A stretch of 64,000 bases of DNA from Opitutaceae bacterium (GTDB taxonomy: Bacteria > Verrucomicrobiota > Verrucomicrobiia > Opitutales > Opitutaceae). Every line of letters starts with the position of its first letter. The first letter of the stretch is position 1. The notes beneath the pieces were generated by a model. That model searched no databases, had not been told where the DNA came from, and worked only from the letters and a program-made list of their open reading frames with translations. Position numbers and translations under genes: made by a program. The DNA lies in the NCBI GenBank assembly GCA_016711225.1, contig JADJTK010000051.1, forward strand, positions 1 through 64,000. The letters are read 5' to 3'. Below are positions 19,032 through 27,920 of the stretch, piece by piece.

Positions 19032-19160
19032 CGCCTCAGCGTGAACGCAGGGCAGGCCGCCCTGATGCAGCGGGGATTCGGCTCGGGCGGAGCCGCTCCC
19101 AGCGTCCAGATGCGCCTGCATGTAGTGTGCTCTTGATTCCGAGAGGTTGGACTCGCCTGC

Positions 19161-20177
19161 ATGAAGGCCGGTGCGTATTCGGATCCCATGCTGATCGAAA
19201 TGCTCATGTTGGCCGGCGGACTGGCGCTGGTGGTGAAGGGCGGGGAATTCTTCGTGGCGGCGGCGATCCGGCTAGCGGAGTTCCTGCGGCTGCCCCGGGT
19301 CGTGGTCGGCTCGACTCTCGTGAGCCTGGCCACGACGACGCCGGAGCTGGTGGTCTCGGTGATGGCCGGGGTGCACGGCGAGTCGGGGCTGGCCATCGGC
19401 AACGCCGTGGGCTCCTGCGTGTGCAACATCGGGCTGATCCTCGGCGTGACCGGGCTGCTGGCGACGGTTCGCGTGCGGTTCAAGGCGCTGCTGCTGCCGT
19501 TTGGCGTGATGCTCGGTCTGGGCTTGGCGCTGGTTGTCATGACCCTGGATCACACCTTGTCGCAAGGGGAGGGGCTGGTGCTGGTTGCCGTGGGCGTGGG
19601 GTACTTTGTCGCCGATTTCTGGCGGCACTGGAAGGATCGCGGCTGCGCGGTGGTCGCCCAGGCGACGGCGATCGAGGCGGACCGGACGGTGGCGCGGTGG
19701 GCTTGGGTGCGAACGCCGACAGGGGCTACGGTGCAGTTTCTCGTGGGCGCGTTGATCGTGGTTGCGGGTAGCCGGTTGCTTGTGGATGGCGCCAGCGGGG
19801 TCGCGCTGCGGCTGGGGATTCCGGCCCTCGTCGTGGGACTGACGGTGGTGGCGGTGGGAACCTCGTTGCCGGAACTGGTCACAGCGATCACCTCGTCGCG
19901 GTGCGCCGTCGGCGATCTGGCTGTGGGCAACGTGCTCGGGGCCAACATCGCCAATCTATCAGTCGTCGTCGGCACTGCAGCGGCGATCCACGCGGTCGGG
20001 CTCGATCGGATGACTCAGCTGATCAGTTTCCCGGCGATGATCGTGGTGATGCTCGTGCTGCTGCCGCTGTTGCTCGGGAAACGCGGGCTCGGACGGCCGC
20101 AGGGGCTGGCGTTGCTCAGCTTGTACGGGGTGTATTTGTTGGGCGTTGTCGGGCTGACTCTGTGGGCTGCGGGATGA
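19161..20177 (+). CDS. Ca2+/Na+ antiporter of the CaCA family (YrbG-like)
   Basis: The 338-residue inner-membrane protein has two inverted homologous halves of about five helices each. The alpha repeats are visible: GSTLVSLATTTPELVVSVMA at about 49-68 (preceding GLAIGNAVGSCVCNIGLIL) and VGTSLPELVTAITSSR with GDLAVGNVLGANIANLSVVV in the second half. The acidic Glu in each TPE/LPE motif is the cation-binding residue. Such proteins export Ca2+ or other cations in exchange for Na+ or H+, which fits the sodium-based energetics seen elsewhere in the window. It stands alone; the following 590 bases hold only relics. Confidence 0.9.
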   Translation: MKAGAYSDPMLIEMLMLAGGLALVVKGGEFFVAAAIRLAEFLRLPRVVVGSTLVSLATTTPELVVSVMAGVHGESGLAIGNAVGSCVCNIGLILGVTGLLATVRVRFKALLLPFGVMLGLGLALVVMTLDHTLSQGEGLVLVAVGVGYFVADFWRHWKDRGCAVVAQATAIEADRTVARWAWVRTPTGATVQFLVGALIVVAGSRLLVDGASGVALRLGIPALVVGLTVVAVGTSLPELVTAITSSRCAVGDLAVGNVLGANIANLSVVVGTAAAIHAVGLDRMTQLISFPAMIVVMLVLLPLLLGKRGLGRPQGLALLSLYGVYLLGVVGLTLWAAG

Positions 20178-20208
20178 GACGAAGCCCCGGTCTGGCATGG
20201 ATGCCCGC

Positions 20209-20365
20209 TCAAGCGTGAGGCGGTCGGCCGCGGCGCAGGAGCAAAGCGAACAGCGGCCAGACATAGACGATCATGAACGCCGCGCTGCTCCCCCGGCAGC
20301 GTGTTCGGCGGCACGCCCGCCTCCAAGGACCAACCGAAGACCATCGGCTCCAGCTCTGGGGCCAT
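20209..20365 (-). pseudogene. C-terminal relic of a membrane protein
   Basis: Minus-strand frames joined by a one-base shift near 20295 read ELEPMVFGWSLEAGVPPNTL then SSAAFMIVYVWPLFALLLRR and GRPPHA-stop at 20209. The last 20 residues are a typical final TM helix with a positive tail. The family cannot be identified from so little. Together with the UspA relic it fills the gap between the antiporter and the glycoside hydrolase. Confidence 0.4.
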
Positions 20366-20371
20366 GACGCT

Positions 20372-20690
20372 TCAGCGGAACAGCAGCACGGGCAGCAGCA
20401 TGCCGCGCACGATCTCGCTGGTGGTGCTGCCGAGAAAGAAGTGCCGCATACGCGAGTGTCCGTAGGCGCCCATGACGATGAGGCCGGCCTGTTGCGATCG
20501 GGCCGCGGCGGCGATGACTTCCGCGGGCGTGCCTCGCGTGGCGGCTGCTGCGGATGACGCGTTCAAGATTGCGGCCACGGTGGAGCATGGCGAAGTCGGC
20601 GTGTTTGCAGAGCATGACGAGATCGGCGGTGGCGGCCTAGCGTTGGATGGGGTCGACCAGCGCGGAGTGAAGTAGGTCGTCCACCTGTAC
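20372..20690 (-). pseudogene. Degraded universal stress protein (UspA) gene
   Basis: The final 50 codons are well conserved: AEVIAAAARSQQAGLIVMGA then YGHSRMRHFFLGSTTSEIVR and PVLLFR match the end of the UspA fold, including the G-x-x-G-(9)-G-S/T nucleotide-binding signature. Upstream the frame is lost. Another frame carries DLLHSALVDPIQR, then a stop, then ADLVMLCKHADFAMLHRGRN, which looks like a preceding Usp segment. No start codon gives a complete protein. It is adjacent to another relic, so the whole 20.2-20.7 kb stretch is decayed DNA. Confidence 0.65.
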
Positions 20691-20764
20691 GGTCTTTGGC
20701 AATGTTGGCTGGCCTCGGCGGGCGGCAGTCCGCAGCTTGAAGTCGGCTTTCCCCGATATCCCCT

Positions 20765-23620
20765 ATGAGACCCTCCCCCTGTTCCCTCGCGACGCTGCTT
20801 GGCTGCGCGCTTGCCCTCGGCGCCGACGCGGCGCCCAAGATCACCCTCGAACCGTGGATGGTCCTGAGTGAGACGGCGCAGACCAATCGCTACTATGCCG
20901 GGAGCGGCCCGGTGGCCGGGTTGGTCGACGAGCAGCAGGCGGTGGGCGACCCGCTCGCGGGCTCCACGGTCGTGCCGACGAGATTCTGGTTCCCGGGCTG
21001 GAACAGCGGCTACACCCGGTATCCGGCCAGCGCGATCATCGACCTGCGTGCCGAATACGACCTCACCGATCTCTGCCTGTACGACGGGGACGGCAGCGGC
21101 ACGTTGACGGTTGCCGCCGGCACGCCGTTCGCCTGGGAACACGTCGTGTTCACCGATTCGATGAACGCCTGGCCGCAGGGATGGAAGAGCACGGCAGTGC
21201 AGGTGCGCACGCGCTACCTGCGCGTGACGGCGGCCAACGACGGTGCGATCCCCAAGGAGATCGTGGTCTATGGCACGCTCGTCGCCGGCCAGACCCCAGA
21301 ACCGCAGCCGCCGGCGTTGCCGCGCCGACGCACGACCATGGACGAGTTGATCGGCACCAACTCCTTTATCGACGACCCCGTGGGCCTCATCGAGCAGGTC
21401 GGGCACCTGCGGGAATACCACGTCTGGCAGTGGGACGAGGGCAACGGCGGTGCGTACCCCGGTTTCCCCGCCAATCAGAACGCCTGGTCCCCGTCCTGGG
21501 TGGGCTGGGATTTCGACGCCTTCTATCGCAATCTCCATCGGCTTGGCGTCGAGGTGACCCCGGTGATCTCGCAGGCTCCGCCCTGGCTGCGCGGTGCCGC
21601 GAGCAGCAGCGAGATCAAACCGATTCCGCTCGACGTCGCCGGGCAGCCCACGCGCGATCCGCTCGCTCCCGCCAGCTACGCCGAGCATGCGGATCATCTC
21701 TTCCAGTACGCCGCCCGCTTCGGGGCGGAGCCCGTGCCCGCCAATCTGCTCAAACTGCGCGCCGATCAGGCGCCGTTGAGCGGGCAGGGCACCCTACGCT
21801 ACTACGAGAACTGGAATGAGCAGGACAAATGGTGGGAAGGACCCCAGAGCTACTTCACTCCTTTTGAATTCGCCGCGATGACTAGCGCCGATTGGGACGG
21901 GCACCTCGGCACGATGGGCGACACCATTGGCATCGCCCACGCCGACCCTTCCGGGCGCCTGGTGATGGGCGGGCTGGCGTTGCCGGATGTCGATTACCTG
22001 CGGGCGATGGCTTTCTGGTTCAAGCACCGGCGCGGCGATGTGCCGCTGGCCGCGCTCAACGTGCATCACTACTGCAACGATACTGGCGGCCAGGAGGGGC
22101 AGGCCACCACCGGGATCAGTCCCGAGGCCGACGGCCTGCGCGAGCGCTTCACCGCTCTTGTGGATTTTCGCAACCGTCACCTGCGGGAGAGCGAGCTGTG
22201 GATGACCGAGTTCGGGTGGGACGTCGACCAGCGCTCCATCCAGCGGGCGCCTGGCATCGCCGGGATGTCGGCCGAGGAAACGCAGGCCCGTTGGATCGTG
22301 CGCACCTGGCTGGAGTTCGCCGCGGCTGGGGTTGATCGGGGACATCAATACATGATGCGCGATGTCGTCTCCCCCGGTGCCGGTGGGTCCGATATCCGCT
22401 TCGCCACCTCGGGCCTCGTCGGGCCAAAGGGCGACTGGTCGCCCCGGCCCTCCTTCTACTACCAGGCCACGCTGCGTCAGCGGCTGCGCGGGCTGCACTA
22501 CCAGGACGATCTCGCCCTGCCGGACCCCGATCTGCGGGCGTATCGCTTTGCCGATTCCGCCGATCGCGTGCGCGCGATCGTGGTGTGGAGCGGCACCGCC
22601 TCCGGAAAGAGTGTCGCGTCGGTCGCGCTCCCGCTGCCGGCGGGCACGACCCGCGCCACGCGTGTGACCTTGACCAATGGCAACCTGGCCGGCGTGGCTG
22701 CCGAGCTGACGCTGGCCGGCGCGACGGTGGCGGTGGCGGTCGACGAGAAACCCACGATCGTGTTGCTCGAAGGGCGCAACGCCCGCACGCGCCTTCCTGA
22801 TCGGATCCTGAAAGTTGGCGCGGCGCAGGTGACCCGAGAGTCCGGCGGCACCGACGGCGATCCCGCGATGTTGGTCGACGAACAGGGCGGCGTGGGGAAT
22901 CCCGACTTCGGCAAGGGGCTCACCTTGGGCTCGGCCTGGAGTCCGGGCTGGTCGCTTGAAAACTACCCGGCGGTGGCGCAGATCGATCTGGGGCGGGTGC
23001 GGCGCGTCACGAAGATCTATCTCAACGACCACCATGGGGACGGTCCTTTCACGACGGAGACCGGCGGGCCCGGCGCCTGGCGATTTTTGGCGAGGGATGC
23101 ACTGTTGGGCTCGGGCAGTTGGATCGGGCATGTCACCGATGGACCAACCCGTTACGTGCGCTGCACGGCCGAAGCGCGCGGGGCGAACGTCGCTGAAATC
23201 GCGATCTATGCCCGCGACTTCACCGGCTATGGCGATTGGGCCGAGCGTGCGTTTCCCGGGACAGAGGATTTCTTCGACGGCGACGCCGCACCTGGGGCCG
23301 ATGCTGATGGCGATGGCGTGGACAATCTGCTCGAGTATGCGCTCGGCGGTGATCCCCGCGTGCCCGAGACCGGTTTGTTGCCCGTGGTCGCGGCCGACGG
23401 CACGAAGCTGGCCCTCACCTACGTGCGCGACCTCTGGTTGAAAGATGTGGCGTGGGCGGTGGAGTGGAGCACGGACTTGGTCAACTGGAGCAGCGCCGAT
23501 GTGACCGAGGTCATCGAGCTGGAGACGCCCGATTTCGAGCGGCGTCGCGCCGAGGTGGCCGTGGAGGGACGGACGAGGCTCTTCCTGCGACTGAAGGTGG
23601 CGCTCACGGCCGCCCCGTGA
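20765..23620 (+). CDS. Secreted clan GH-A glycoside hydrolase (GH39-like) with two discoidin-type domains
   Basis: The protein has 951 residues. A signal peptide (1-22) is followed by a discoidin/F5-8C-like domain (about 28-172, ending LRVTAANDGAIPKEIVVYG). A TIM-barrel region at about 190-560 contains YENWNEQDKWW with the likely acid/base Glu352 and LWMTEFGWD with the likely nucleophile Glu482, spaced as in clan GH-A retaining enzymes. A second discoidin-like domain spans about 675-830 (WSPGWSLENYPAVAQIDLG, YVRCTAEARGANVAEIAIYA). The end is DADGDGVDNLLEYALGGDP and a beta-rich tail finishing LFLRLKV, similar to other secreted proteins here. The substrate is unknown; plant cell-wall xylan or a related polysaccharide is plausible for this group. 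It is a single gene with relics upstream and a convergent LysR gene downstream. Confidence 0.8.
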   Translation: MRPSPCSLATLLGCALALGADAAPKITLEPWMVLSETAQTNRYYAGSGPVAGLVDEQQAVGDPLAGSTVVPTRFWFPGWNSGYTRYPASAIIDLRAEYDLTDLCLYDGDGSGTLTVAAGTPFAWEHVVFTDSMNAWPQGWKSTAVQVRTRYLRVTAANDGAIPKEIVVYGTLVAGQTPEPQPPALPRRRTTMDELIGTNSFIDDPVGLIEQVGHLREYHVWQWDEGNGGAYPGFPANQNAWSPSWVGWDFDAFYRNLHRLGVEVTPVISQAPPWLRGAASSSEIKPIPLDVAGQPTRDPLAPASYAEHADHLFQYAARFGAEPVPANLLKLRADQAPLSGQGTLRYYENWNEQDKWWEGPQSYFTPFEFAAMTSADWDGHLGTMGDTIGIAHADPSGRLVMGGLALPDVDYLRAMAFWFKHRRGDVPLAALNVHHYCNDTGGQEGQATTGISPEADGLRERFTALVDFRNRHLRESELWMTEFGWDVDQRSIQRAPGIAGMSAEETQARWIVRTWLEFAAAGVDRGHQYMMRDVVSPGAGGSDIRFATSGLVGPKGDWSPRPSFYYQATLRQRLRGLHYQDDLALPDPDLRAYRFADSADRVRAIVVWSGTASGKSVASVALPLPAGTTRATRVTLTNGNLAGVAAELTLAGATVAVAVDEKPTIVLLEGRNARTRLPDRILKVGAAQVTRESGGTDGDPAMLVDEQGGVGNPDFGKGLTLGSAWSPGWSLENYPAVAQIDLGRVRRVTKIYLNDHHGDGPFTTETGGPGAWRFLARDALLGSGSWIGHVTDGPTRYVRCTAEARGANVAEIAIYARDFTGYGDWAERAFPGTEDFFDGDAAPGADADGDGVDNLLEYALGGDPRVPETGLLPVVAADGTKLALTYVRDLWLKDVAWAVEWSTDLVNWSSADVTEVIELETPDFERRRAEVAVEGRTRLFLRLKVALTAAP

Positions 23621-23701
23621 GCGAACACGGTGGAGGCTGTCTGGGCCGGCGGTCGCACTTTGTTGAACCGCTCTGCCCTGGCGTGCGACCTTTGGGGCGG
23701 C

Positions 23702-24607
23702 TCAGTCCGCTGGCGCCCAACTGGCGGCGCCCTGCCGGAGGTGTTCGAGGGTCTCCTGAATGAACGGAACGGGTGCGAGGTCCGGCCTCCAGATGGCCCC
23801 GATCACCGTCTGTTCGGTGTAGTCGCTCAACGGTCGGATGGCGAGGTGGCGGCGCCGGGCCCGGGCCGCGAAGCTGACGGGGAGCACGGCGATTCCGGCA
23901 CCCGAGGCGACGAACTCGAAGACGGTGACCGCGTATTCACTGGAAAAGGGTGCGTTGAGTTCCTTCCCTTTCCGCTCGGCCAAGGCGTGGAGCCGTTGGG
24001 CCAGCCCGGGGGAGTGCTCGAAGAGCAGGACTGCATGGTCGAGCAGGTGGGCCAGTTTCAAGCCGCTTTTCTGGGCGAGTGGATGGTCCGGCCGGCAGAA
24101 GAGCGCATAGGGAATGCGGGCCAGTTCCTCGGAGTCCATGGCCTCGATCGGGGTGGTGGCGAGGTCAAGCAATCCAAGGTCGGAACCGCCGCTGCGCACG
24201 GAGGCGACGACGCGTTCGGGCATCCGCTCCCGAAACTCCAGCCGCAGGCCGCGGCTGGTGTTGGAGAGGGTGCCGCCCAAGAGGCGGGGCAGCAGCTCGG
24301 TGGCGAGATGGGGCTGCACGGCCACGCGCAGAATGGGTCGTTGATGGAAGGTTCGCCGTTTGGCGTCGGTCTGCAGCAGTTCCACCTCGCGCAGGATCTT
24401 GCGCGAGGCGATGAGCGTGCGTTCTCCCGCCGGGGTTAGCTCGGTACCTCGCGGGCCGCGGACGAGCAACGGGGCTCCGATCTCCTCCTCCAGCTTTCTG
24501 ATCTGCACGGAGAGAGCCGGTTGCGACACATGGCAGGTGGAGGCCGCCGCCATCATGCTTCCGCAGCGGGCCACGGCCTCCAAGTAGCGCAGTTGATGCA
24601 TTTCCAT
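23702..24607 (-). CDS. LysR-family transcriptional regulator
   Basis: The protein has 301 residues from the ATG at 24607 (MEMHQLRYLEAVARCGSM); a further in-frame ATG lies two codons on. The winged helix-turn-helix is at residues 3-62 (SMMAAASTCHVSQPALSVQI, RKLEEEIGAPLLVRG). The ligand-binding domain follows, with DLGLLDLATTPIEAMDSEEL and LFCRPDHPLAQKSGLKLAHL, in the OxyR/CynR-like subgroup. It is convergent with the glycoside hydrolase and divergent from the glycosyltransferase at 24699, so it may control the latter; the 90-base gap between them would be the operator. Confidence 0.9.
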   Translation of the reverse strand: MEMHQLRYLEAVARCGSMMAAASTCHVSQPALSVQIRKLEEEIGAPLLVRGPRGTELTPAGERTLIASRKILREVELLQTDAKRRTFHQRPILRVAVQPHLATELLPRLLGGTLSNTSRGLRLEFRERMPERVVASVRSGGSDLGLLDLATTPIEAMDSEELARIPYALFCRPDHPLAQKSGLKLAHLLDHAVLLFEHSPGLAQRLHALAERKGKELNAPFSSEYAVTVFEFVASGAGIAVLPVSFAARARRRHLAIRPLSDYTEQTVIGAIWRPDLAPVPFIQETLEHLRQGAASWAPAD

Positions 24608-24698
24608 GACACGAGGTATAATCATCGGCTAAGGCCTCCCAAACAAAAACGAACGCTCATTGGTTGTATGGCTAGGCGCGCTGGCGAATGGTGCATCC

Positions 24699-26072
24699 AT
24701 GAAAACAACCCGCACTCGTCCCCGTCTCGTCCGGAAAGCCGCCGGGGGAGATCCAGCCACTCGTTCGCGCCGTATCGCAATGATCTCGACCCATGGTTAC
24801 GTGGCGGCAGTGCCCCCATTGGGAGCGGCCGACACTGGCGGTCAGGTCGTCTACGTGCTGGAGCTCTCCAAGAAGTTCGCGGCGCTCGGCTACGAGGTTG
24901 ATATCTGGACACGGAAGTTTGCGGACCAGCCGGAGACCGAGGAGGTAGCACCCGGGGTGGTCCTCCGTCGTGTGCCGTGCGGGGGGCCGGAGTTCGTACG
25001 CAAGGAGGACATGCATCGTTTCATCCCGGAGTGGTGCGAGAACGCCCTGCGGCTCATCCGGGAGGAGGCCCTCGTCTACAGCTTCATCAATTCGCACTAC
25101 TGGGACGCCGGCCTGGCCGGGCAGCATCTGGCCGATGTGCTCGATGTCCCGCATATCCATACCCCGCACTCGCTCGGTTCGTGGAAGAAGAAGCAGATGA
25201 CCGAAGGTGCCAGTGCCGCCGATTTGGCCGGCTACAACTTCGACATGCGCATCCGCGAGGAGACTGCGCTCTACGCGGCGGCCGACATGGTCATCGCCAC
25301 CACCCCGGAGCAGATCGACATCCTCGCCGCCGACTACGACGTGCCAACGGAGGAACGTGTGAAGATGGTGCCCCCCGGCTACGACGACGCCCGCTTCTTC
25401 CCGGTGAGCGAATCCACCCGGCAATCGATCCGGCGCCGGCTCGGTTTCCGTGGCCCGACGGTGCTCGCACTCGGTCGGCTGGCACGCAACAAGGGCTACG
25501 ATCTGTTGGTCCGCGCGTTTGCGGTGATGGCAAAACGCGTCCCGGCCGCCCGGTTGCACCTCGCCATGGGCGGGGAGAATCTCAACGAGCGTGAGCAGTC
25601 CATCTTCGCTGAGTTGAAGGCGATTGTGGCCGAGTTGGAGCTGGGCGAGAAGGTGACCTTCGGCAGTTTCATTCCGGATGCGGAATTGGCCGACTACTAT
25701 CGGGCCGCCGACGAGTTCGTACTGTGCAGCCGGTACGAGCCGTTCGGCATGACCGCGATCGAAGCGATGGCCTCCGGCTGCCCCACCGTGGTGACGGTGC
25801 ACGGCGGACTGTACCGGGCATTGTCCTTTGGACGGCATGCGCTCTATGCCGATCCGTTCGATGCCGAGGATCTGGGCATCACGATGATGAAGGCTTTCAA
25901 ACACCCAAGACTGCGTGCCCGCCTGGCCCGAATGGGCGCCCACAAGGCGCGCAGCCTGTTCACCTGGACGGGCATCGCCCAGCAGCTCGTCGCCTTGGCC
26001 GAGGCGCGGACGACGCCCGCGTTCTCGCTCGTCGACAACGAGTGGGACGAGCCGTGGAACGACAATGACTGA
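24699..26072 (+). CDS. Sucrose-phosphate-synthase-like family 4 glycosyltransferase
   Basis: The 457-residue GT-B protein begins with RRIAMISTHGYVAAVPPLGA then DTGGQVVYVLELSKKFAALG, the hallmark N-terminus of sucrose-phosphate and mannosylfructose-phosphate synthases (the GGQ loop binds the acceptor sugar phosphate). HIHTPHSLGSWKK follows, and the C-terminal domain holds LGRLARNKGYDLLVRAF and EPFGMTAIEAMASGCPTVVT, the E-x7-E donor-binding motif. It lacks the phosphatase domain of plant-type enzymes; a matching phosphatase fusion occurs at 44167-46284. The product is probably a compatible-solute disaccharide phosphate, and which sugar nucleotide it uses is not readable. Its stop overlaps the next gene by 8 bases. 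An ATG at 24660 in the same frame is an alternative start. Confidence 0.85.
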   Translation: MKTTRTRPRLVRKAAGGDPATRSRRIAMISTHGYVAAVPPLGAADTGGQVVYVLELSKKFAALGYEVDIWTRKFADQPETEEVAPGVVLRRVPCGGPEFVRKEDMHRFIPEWCENALRLIREEALVYSFINSHYWDAGLAGQHLADVLDVPHIHTPHSLGSWKKKQMTEGASAADLAGYNFDMRIREETALYAAADMVIATTPEQIDILAADYDVPTEERVKMVPPGYDDARFFPVSESTRQSIRRRLGFRGPTVLALGRLARNKGYDLLVRAFAVMAKRVPAARLHLAMGGENLNEREQSIFAELKAIVAELELGEKVTFGSFIPDAELADYYRAADEFVLCSRYEPFGMTAIEAMASGCPTVVTVHGGLYRALSFGRHALYADPFDAEDLGITMMKAFKHPRLRARLARMGAHKARSLFTWTGIAQQLVALAEARTTPAFSLVDNEWDEPWNDND

Positions 26073-26829
26073 GCTCCTGTCACGATTGCCTCCGGACATC
26101 GCAGCGCTCGTACGTGAGGGGGGCTTCGTCGTTCTAGTGCTCGTGCTCACTGGCTTAGCCTTGCGCCTTGTCGGCCGGCTGGTCCGCTGGCTGGCGGTGA
26201 AGTTGCAGGCCCCGCCGCTTTCGTTGCGCCCGCTCACCGTGGTGGGTCGTGCGCTGGTATTGGTGGTACTTGTGAGCACGCTGGCCGACCACTACTTCGC
26301 CGTCGATTTCTTCGCGATGATGGGCGGCTTGTTGGCCTTGATTGGTATTGGGTTTGTGGCGGTCTGGAGTGTGCTCAGCAATGTGCTATGTACGCTGCTG
26401 CTCCTGACCGTTCGGCCATTTCGGATCGGCGACGAACTGGAGCTGCCGCCGGATCCGTTTCGGGGTCGGGTGATCGACCTTAACCTATTCTTCACTACGT
26501 TGCAGGCGGCCGATGGCCGGTTGGTTCAGATCCCCAACAATCTCTTTTTCCAACGCGGCTTGCTGCGCCGGCGCGCCGAAGTCGGGGTGTCGTTGGGGGA
26601 ACAATTTTCGCGCCCGACCGAGGCCGTGTTGGCGGAGGCCGGCGCCGTTGGCTCGCCCCAAGAAGGGGTCGGCCGGGGGCCCGGTGGGTTTCCGCCGGGG
26701 TTTGGGTTCCCCGCCACGGGTCAGCACGGTGAGGGAAGGTGCGATGTCGGCCGGGATGGTGTACTAGCCTCGCCTTCCCGGCCGCGAATTTTGGATGACG
26801 TGGAGTTGCGTGGATCCCCCTGTGACTAG
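26065..26829 (+). CDS. Small MscS-type mechanosensitive channel
   Basis: The 254-residue protein has about three TM helices. The pore helix/beta region reads LLALIGIGFVAVWSVLSNVL, LLLTVRPFRIGDELELPPDP, RGRVIDLNLFFTTLQAADGR and LVQIPNNLFFQR, an MscS core without the large cytoplasmic vestibule. It overlaps the glycosyltransferase by 8 bases, so a solute-synthesis enzyme and a solute-release valve are cotranslated, which fits an osmotic-response pair. The last about 70 residues (GPGGFPPGFGFPATGQ onward) are Gly/Pro-rich with no family likeness and may result from a frameshift near 26640. Confidence 0.8.
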   Translation: MTELLSRLPPDIAALVREGGFVVLVLVLTGLALRLVGRLVRWLAVKLQAPPLSLRPLTVVGRALVLVVLVSTLADHYFAVDFFAMMGGLLALIGIGFVAVWSVLSNVLCTLLLLTVRPFRIGDELELPPDPFRGRVIDLNLFFTTLQAADGRLVQIPNNLFFQRGLLRRRAEVGVSLGEQFSRPTEAVLAEAGAVGSPQEGVGRGPGGFPPGFGFPATGQHGEGRCDVGRDGVLASPSRPRILDDVELRGSPCD

Positions 26830-27189
26830 TGCGGATCCTTCATACGTCCATCGGGCCTGCGGCATCACAACACGGTAGAGTCCCCTCCGCTCTTCCGGGG
26901 AGCTCTTGACTTTGAACAAAACCGCAGCGGCTTTGCGTCCCGGCCCGGAGATCCGGGGTTTTGTTCGCGGCGAACGGCGTGGCATCGCGTGCCTGTTGCC
27001 GTGAGTGGGGGCAGGAACTGTTCGGGTTCGATATCTTCGTCCTATTTGTGGTGGGACGTTGCCGCCGACGTCATCAGCGGTAGCGTCTTCCCGCACCACC
27101 GGAAAGAAAGCGCGACCCGGTGGATCTGGCCCGGAACGGTTCGGCCAAAGCACCTGCAACCCGAAACCCAGCGATCAGGAGACCAAATC
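26830..27189. other. Intergenic region with a long-arm hairpin
   Basis: No gene is supported here. GAACAAAACC (26914-26923) pairs perfectly with 26957-26966, enclosing a GC-rich loop with further pairing (CCCGG with CCGGG). Just beyond it, CGCGGC...GGCATCGC (26967-26992) is similar (about 20 of 26 bases) to 15783-15808 downstream of the orphan OadB gene. A promoter for the DUF883 operon must lie at the right end. Confidence 0.45.
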
Positions 27190-27525
27190 ATGGAAACATT
27201 CTTCCCGAATTCGGATGAAGCCGACAGCCGACTCGCACGCGAGCGAGTGATGGCGGACCTGCGGGCATTGGCGAGCGACGCGGAAGCGCTGCTCAAGGCG
27301 ACTGCGGGCGATGTCAGCGAAAAGGCGAAGGAGGCCCGTGAGAAGCTTGCCGCCGGTCTGGAGAAGGCGAAGTCGACTTATGCCGATCTGCAGGCGCAGG
27401 GTCTGGAGTCGGCGAAGGCGGCGGCGAAGAAGGCCGACGCTACGATCCGTTCCCACCCCTACGAATCCATCGGTGTCGCCCTTGTGGTCGGCGTGCTGCT
27501 TGGTGCGTTGCTCAGGCGGAAATAG
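27190..27525 (+). CDS. DUF883 / ElaB-YqjD-type membrane-anchored protein
   Basis: The 111-residue protein is an acidic/basic helical body (DEADSRLARERVMADLRALA, KAKEAREKLAAGLEKAKSTY) with a C-terminal HPYESIGVALVVGVLLGALLRRK anchor, the signature end of the ElaB/YqjD/DUF883 family. Family members are tail-anchored inner-membrane proteins that bind ribosomes or act in stress and stationary phase in E. coli. AGGAG lies 9 bases before the ATG. It is the first gene of a three-gene set matching yqjD-yqjE-yqjK in order. Confidence 0.9.
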   Translation: METFFPNSDEADSRLARERVMADLRALASDAEALLKATAGDVSEKAKEAREKLAAGLEKAKSTYADLQAQGLESAKAAAKKADATIRSHPYESIGVALVVGVLLGALLRRK

Positions 27526-27530
27526 TCACG

Positions 27531-27920
27531 ATGCCTGACACTGCACAGGATGCCGGCGGGCCGATGGCCTCGGCTCGTCGATTAGCCACCTCTTTGTTGG
27601 GCCTGATCCGCACGCGGGCGGAGTTGTTCACGGTCGAGCTCCAGGAGGAGAAGCTGCGGGCGATCCGACTGGTGGTGTGGCTGTGCGCGGCGCTTGTTCT
27701 CGGAATGTCGGCGGTGCTCGTGGCGTTTGCCCTGGCTGCGCTGTTCCTTTGGCAGACCTTCGGCTACCTCGGACTCGGCTGCTTAGCCCTTGGCGCACTG
27801 CTGGCAGCCGGGGTGATTCTTTGGATTCTGCGGCGGCAGCTCCTGCGCGGGCCCCAGCCTTTTGCTGCCACGGTGAACGAACTGCGAAAGGATTTCGAAT
27901 GCCTACAACCGCACGACTGA
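27531..27920 (+). CDS. YqjE/phage-holin-superfamily membrane protein
   Basis: The 129-residue protein has an N-terminal amphipathic helix (LATSLLGLIRTRAELFTVEL QEEK in two stretches) characteristic of the YqjE family. Two TM helices follow at about 45-68 and 73-97 (LVVWLCAALVLGMSAVLVAF, LGLGCLALGALLAAGVILWI). It starts 5 bases after the DUF883 gene and overlaps the third gene by 22 bases. It is an envelope-associated protein of unknown molecular role. Confidence 0.85.
   Translation: MPDTAQDAGGPMASARRLATSLLGLIRTRAELFTVELQEEKLRAIRLVVWLCAALVLGMSAVLVAFALAALFLWQTFGYLGLGCLALGALLAAGVILWILRRQLLRGPQPFAATVNELRKDFECLQPHD

Noticed and set aside
26764..27159. 131-codon minus-strand frame in the gap before the DUF883 gene
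   Set aside because: It has basic, Pro-rich, low-complexity residues, no family likeness, and it overlaps the hairpin element.
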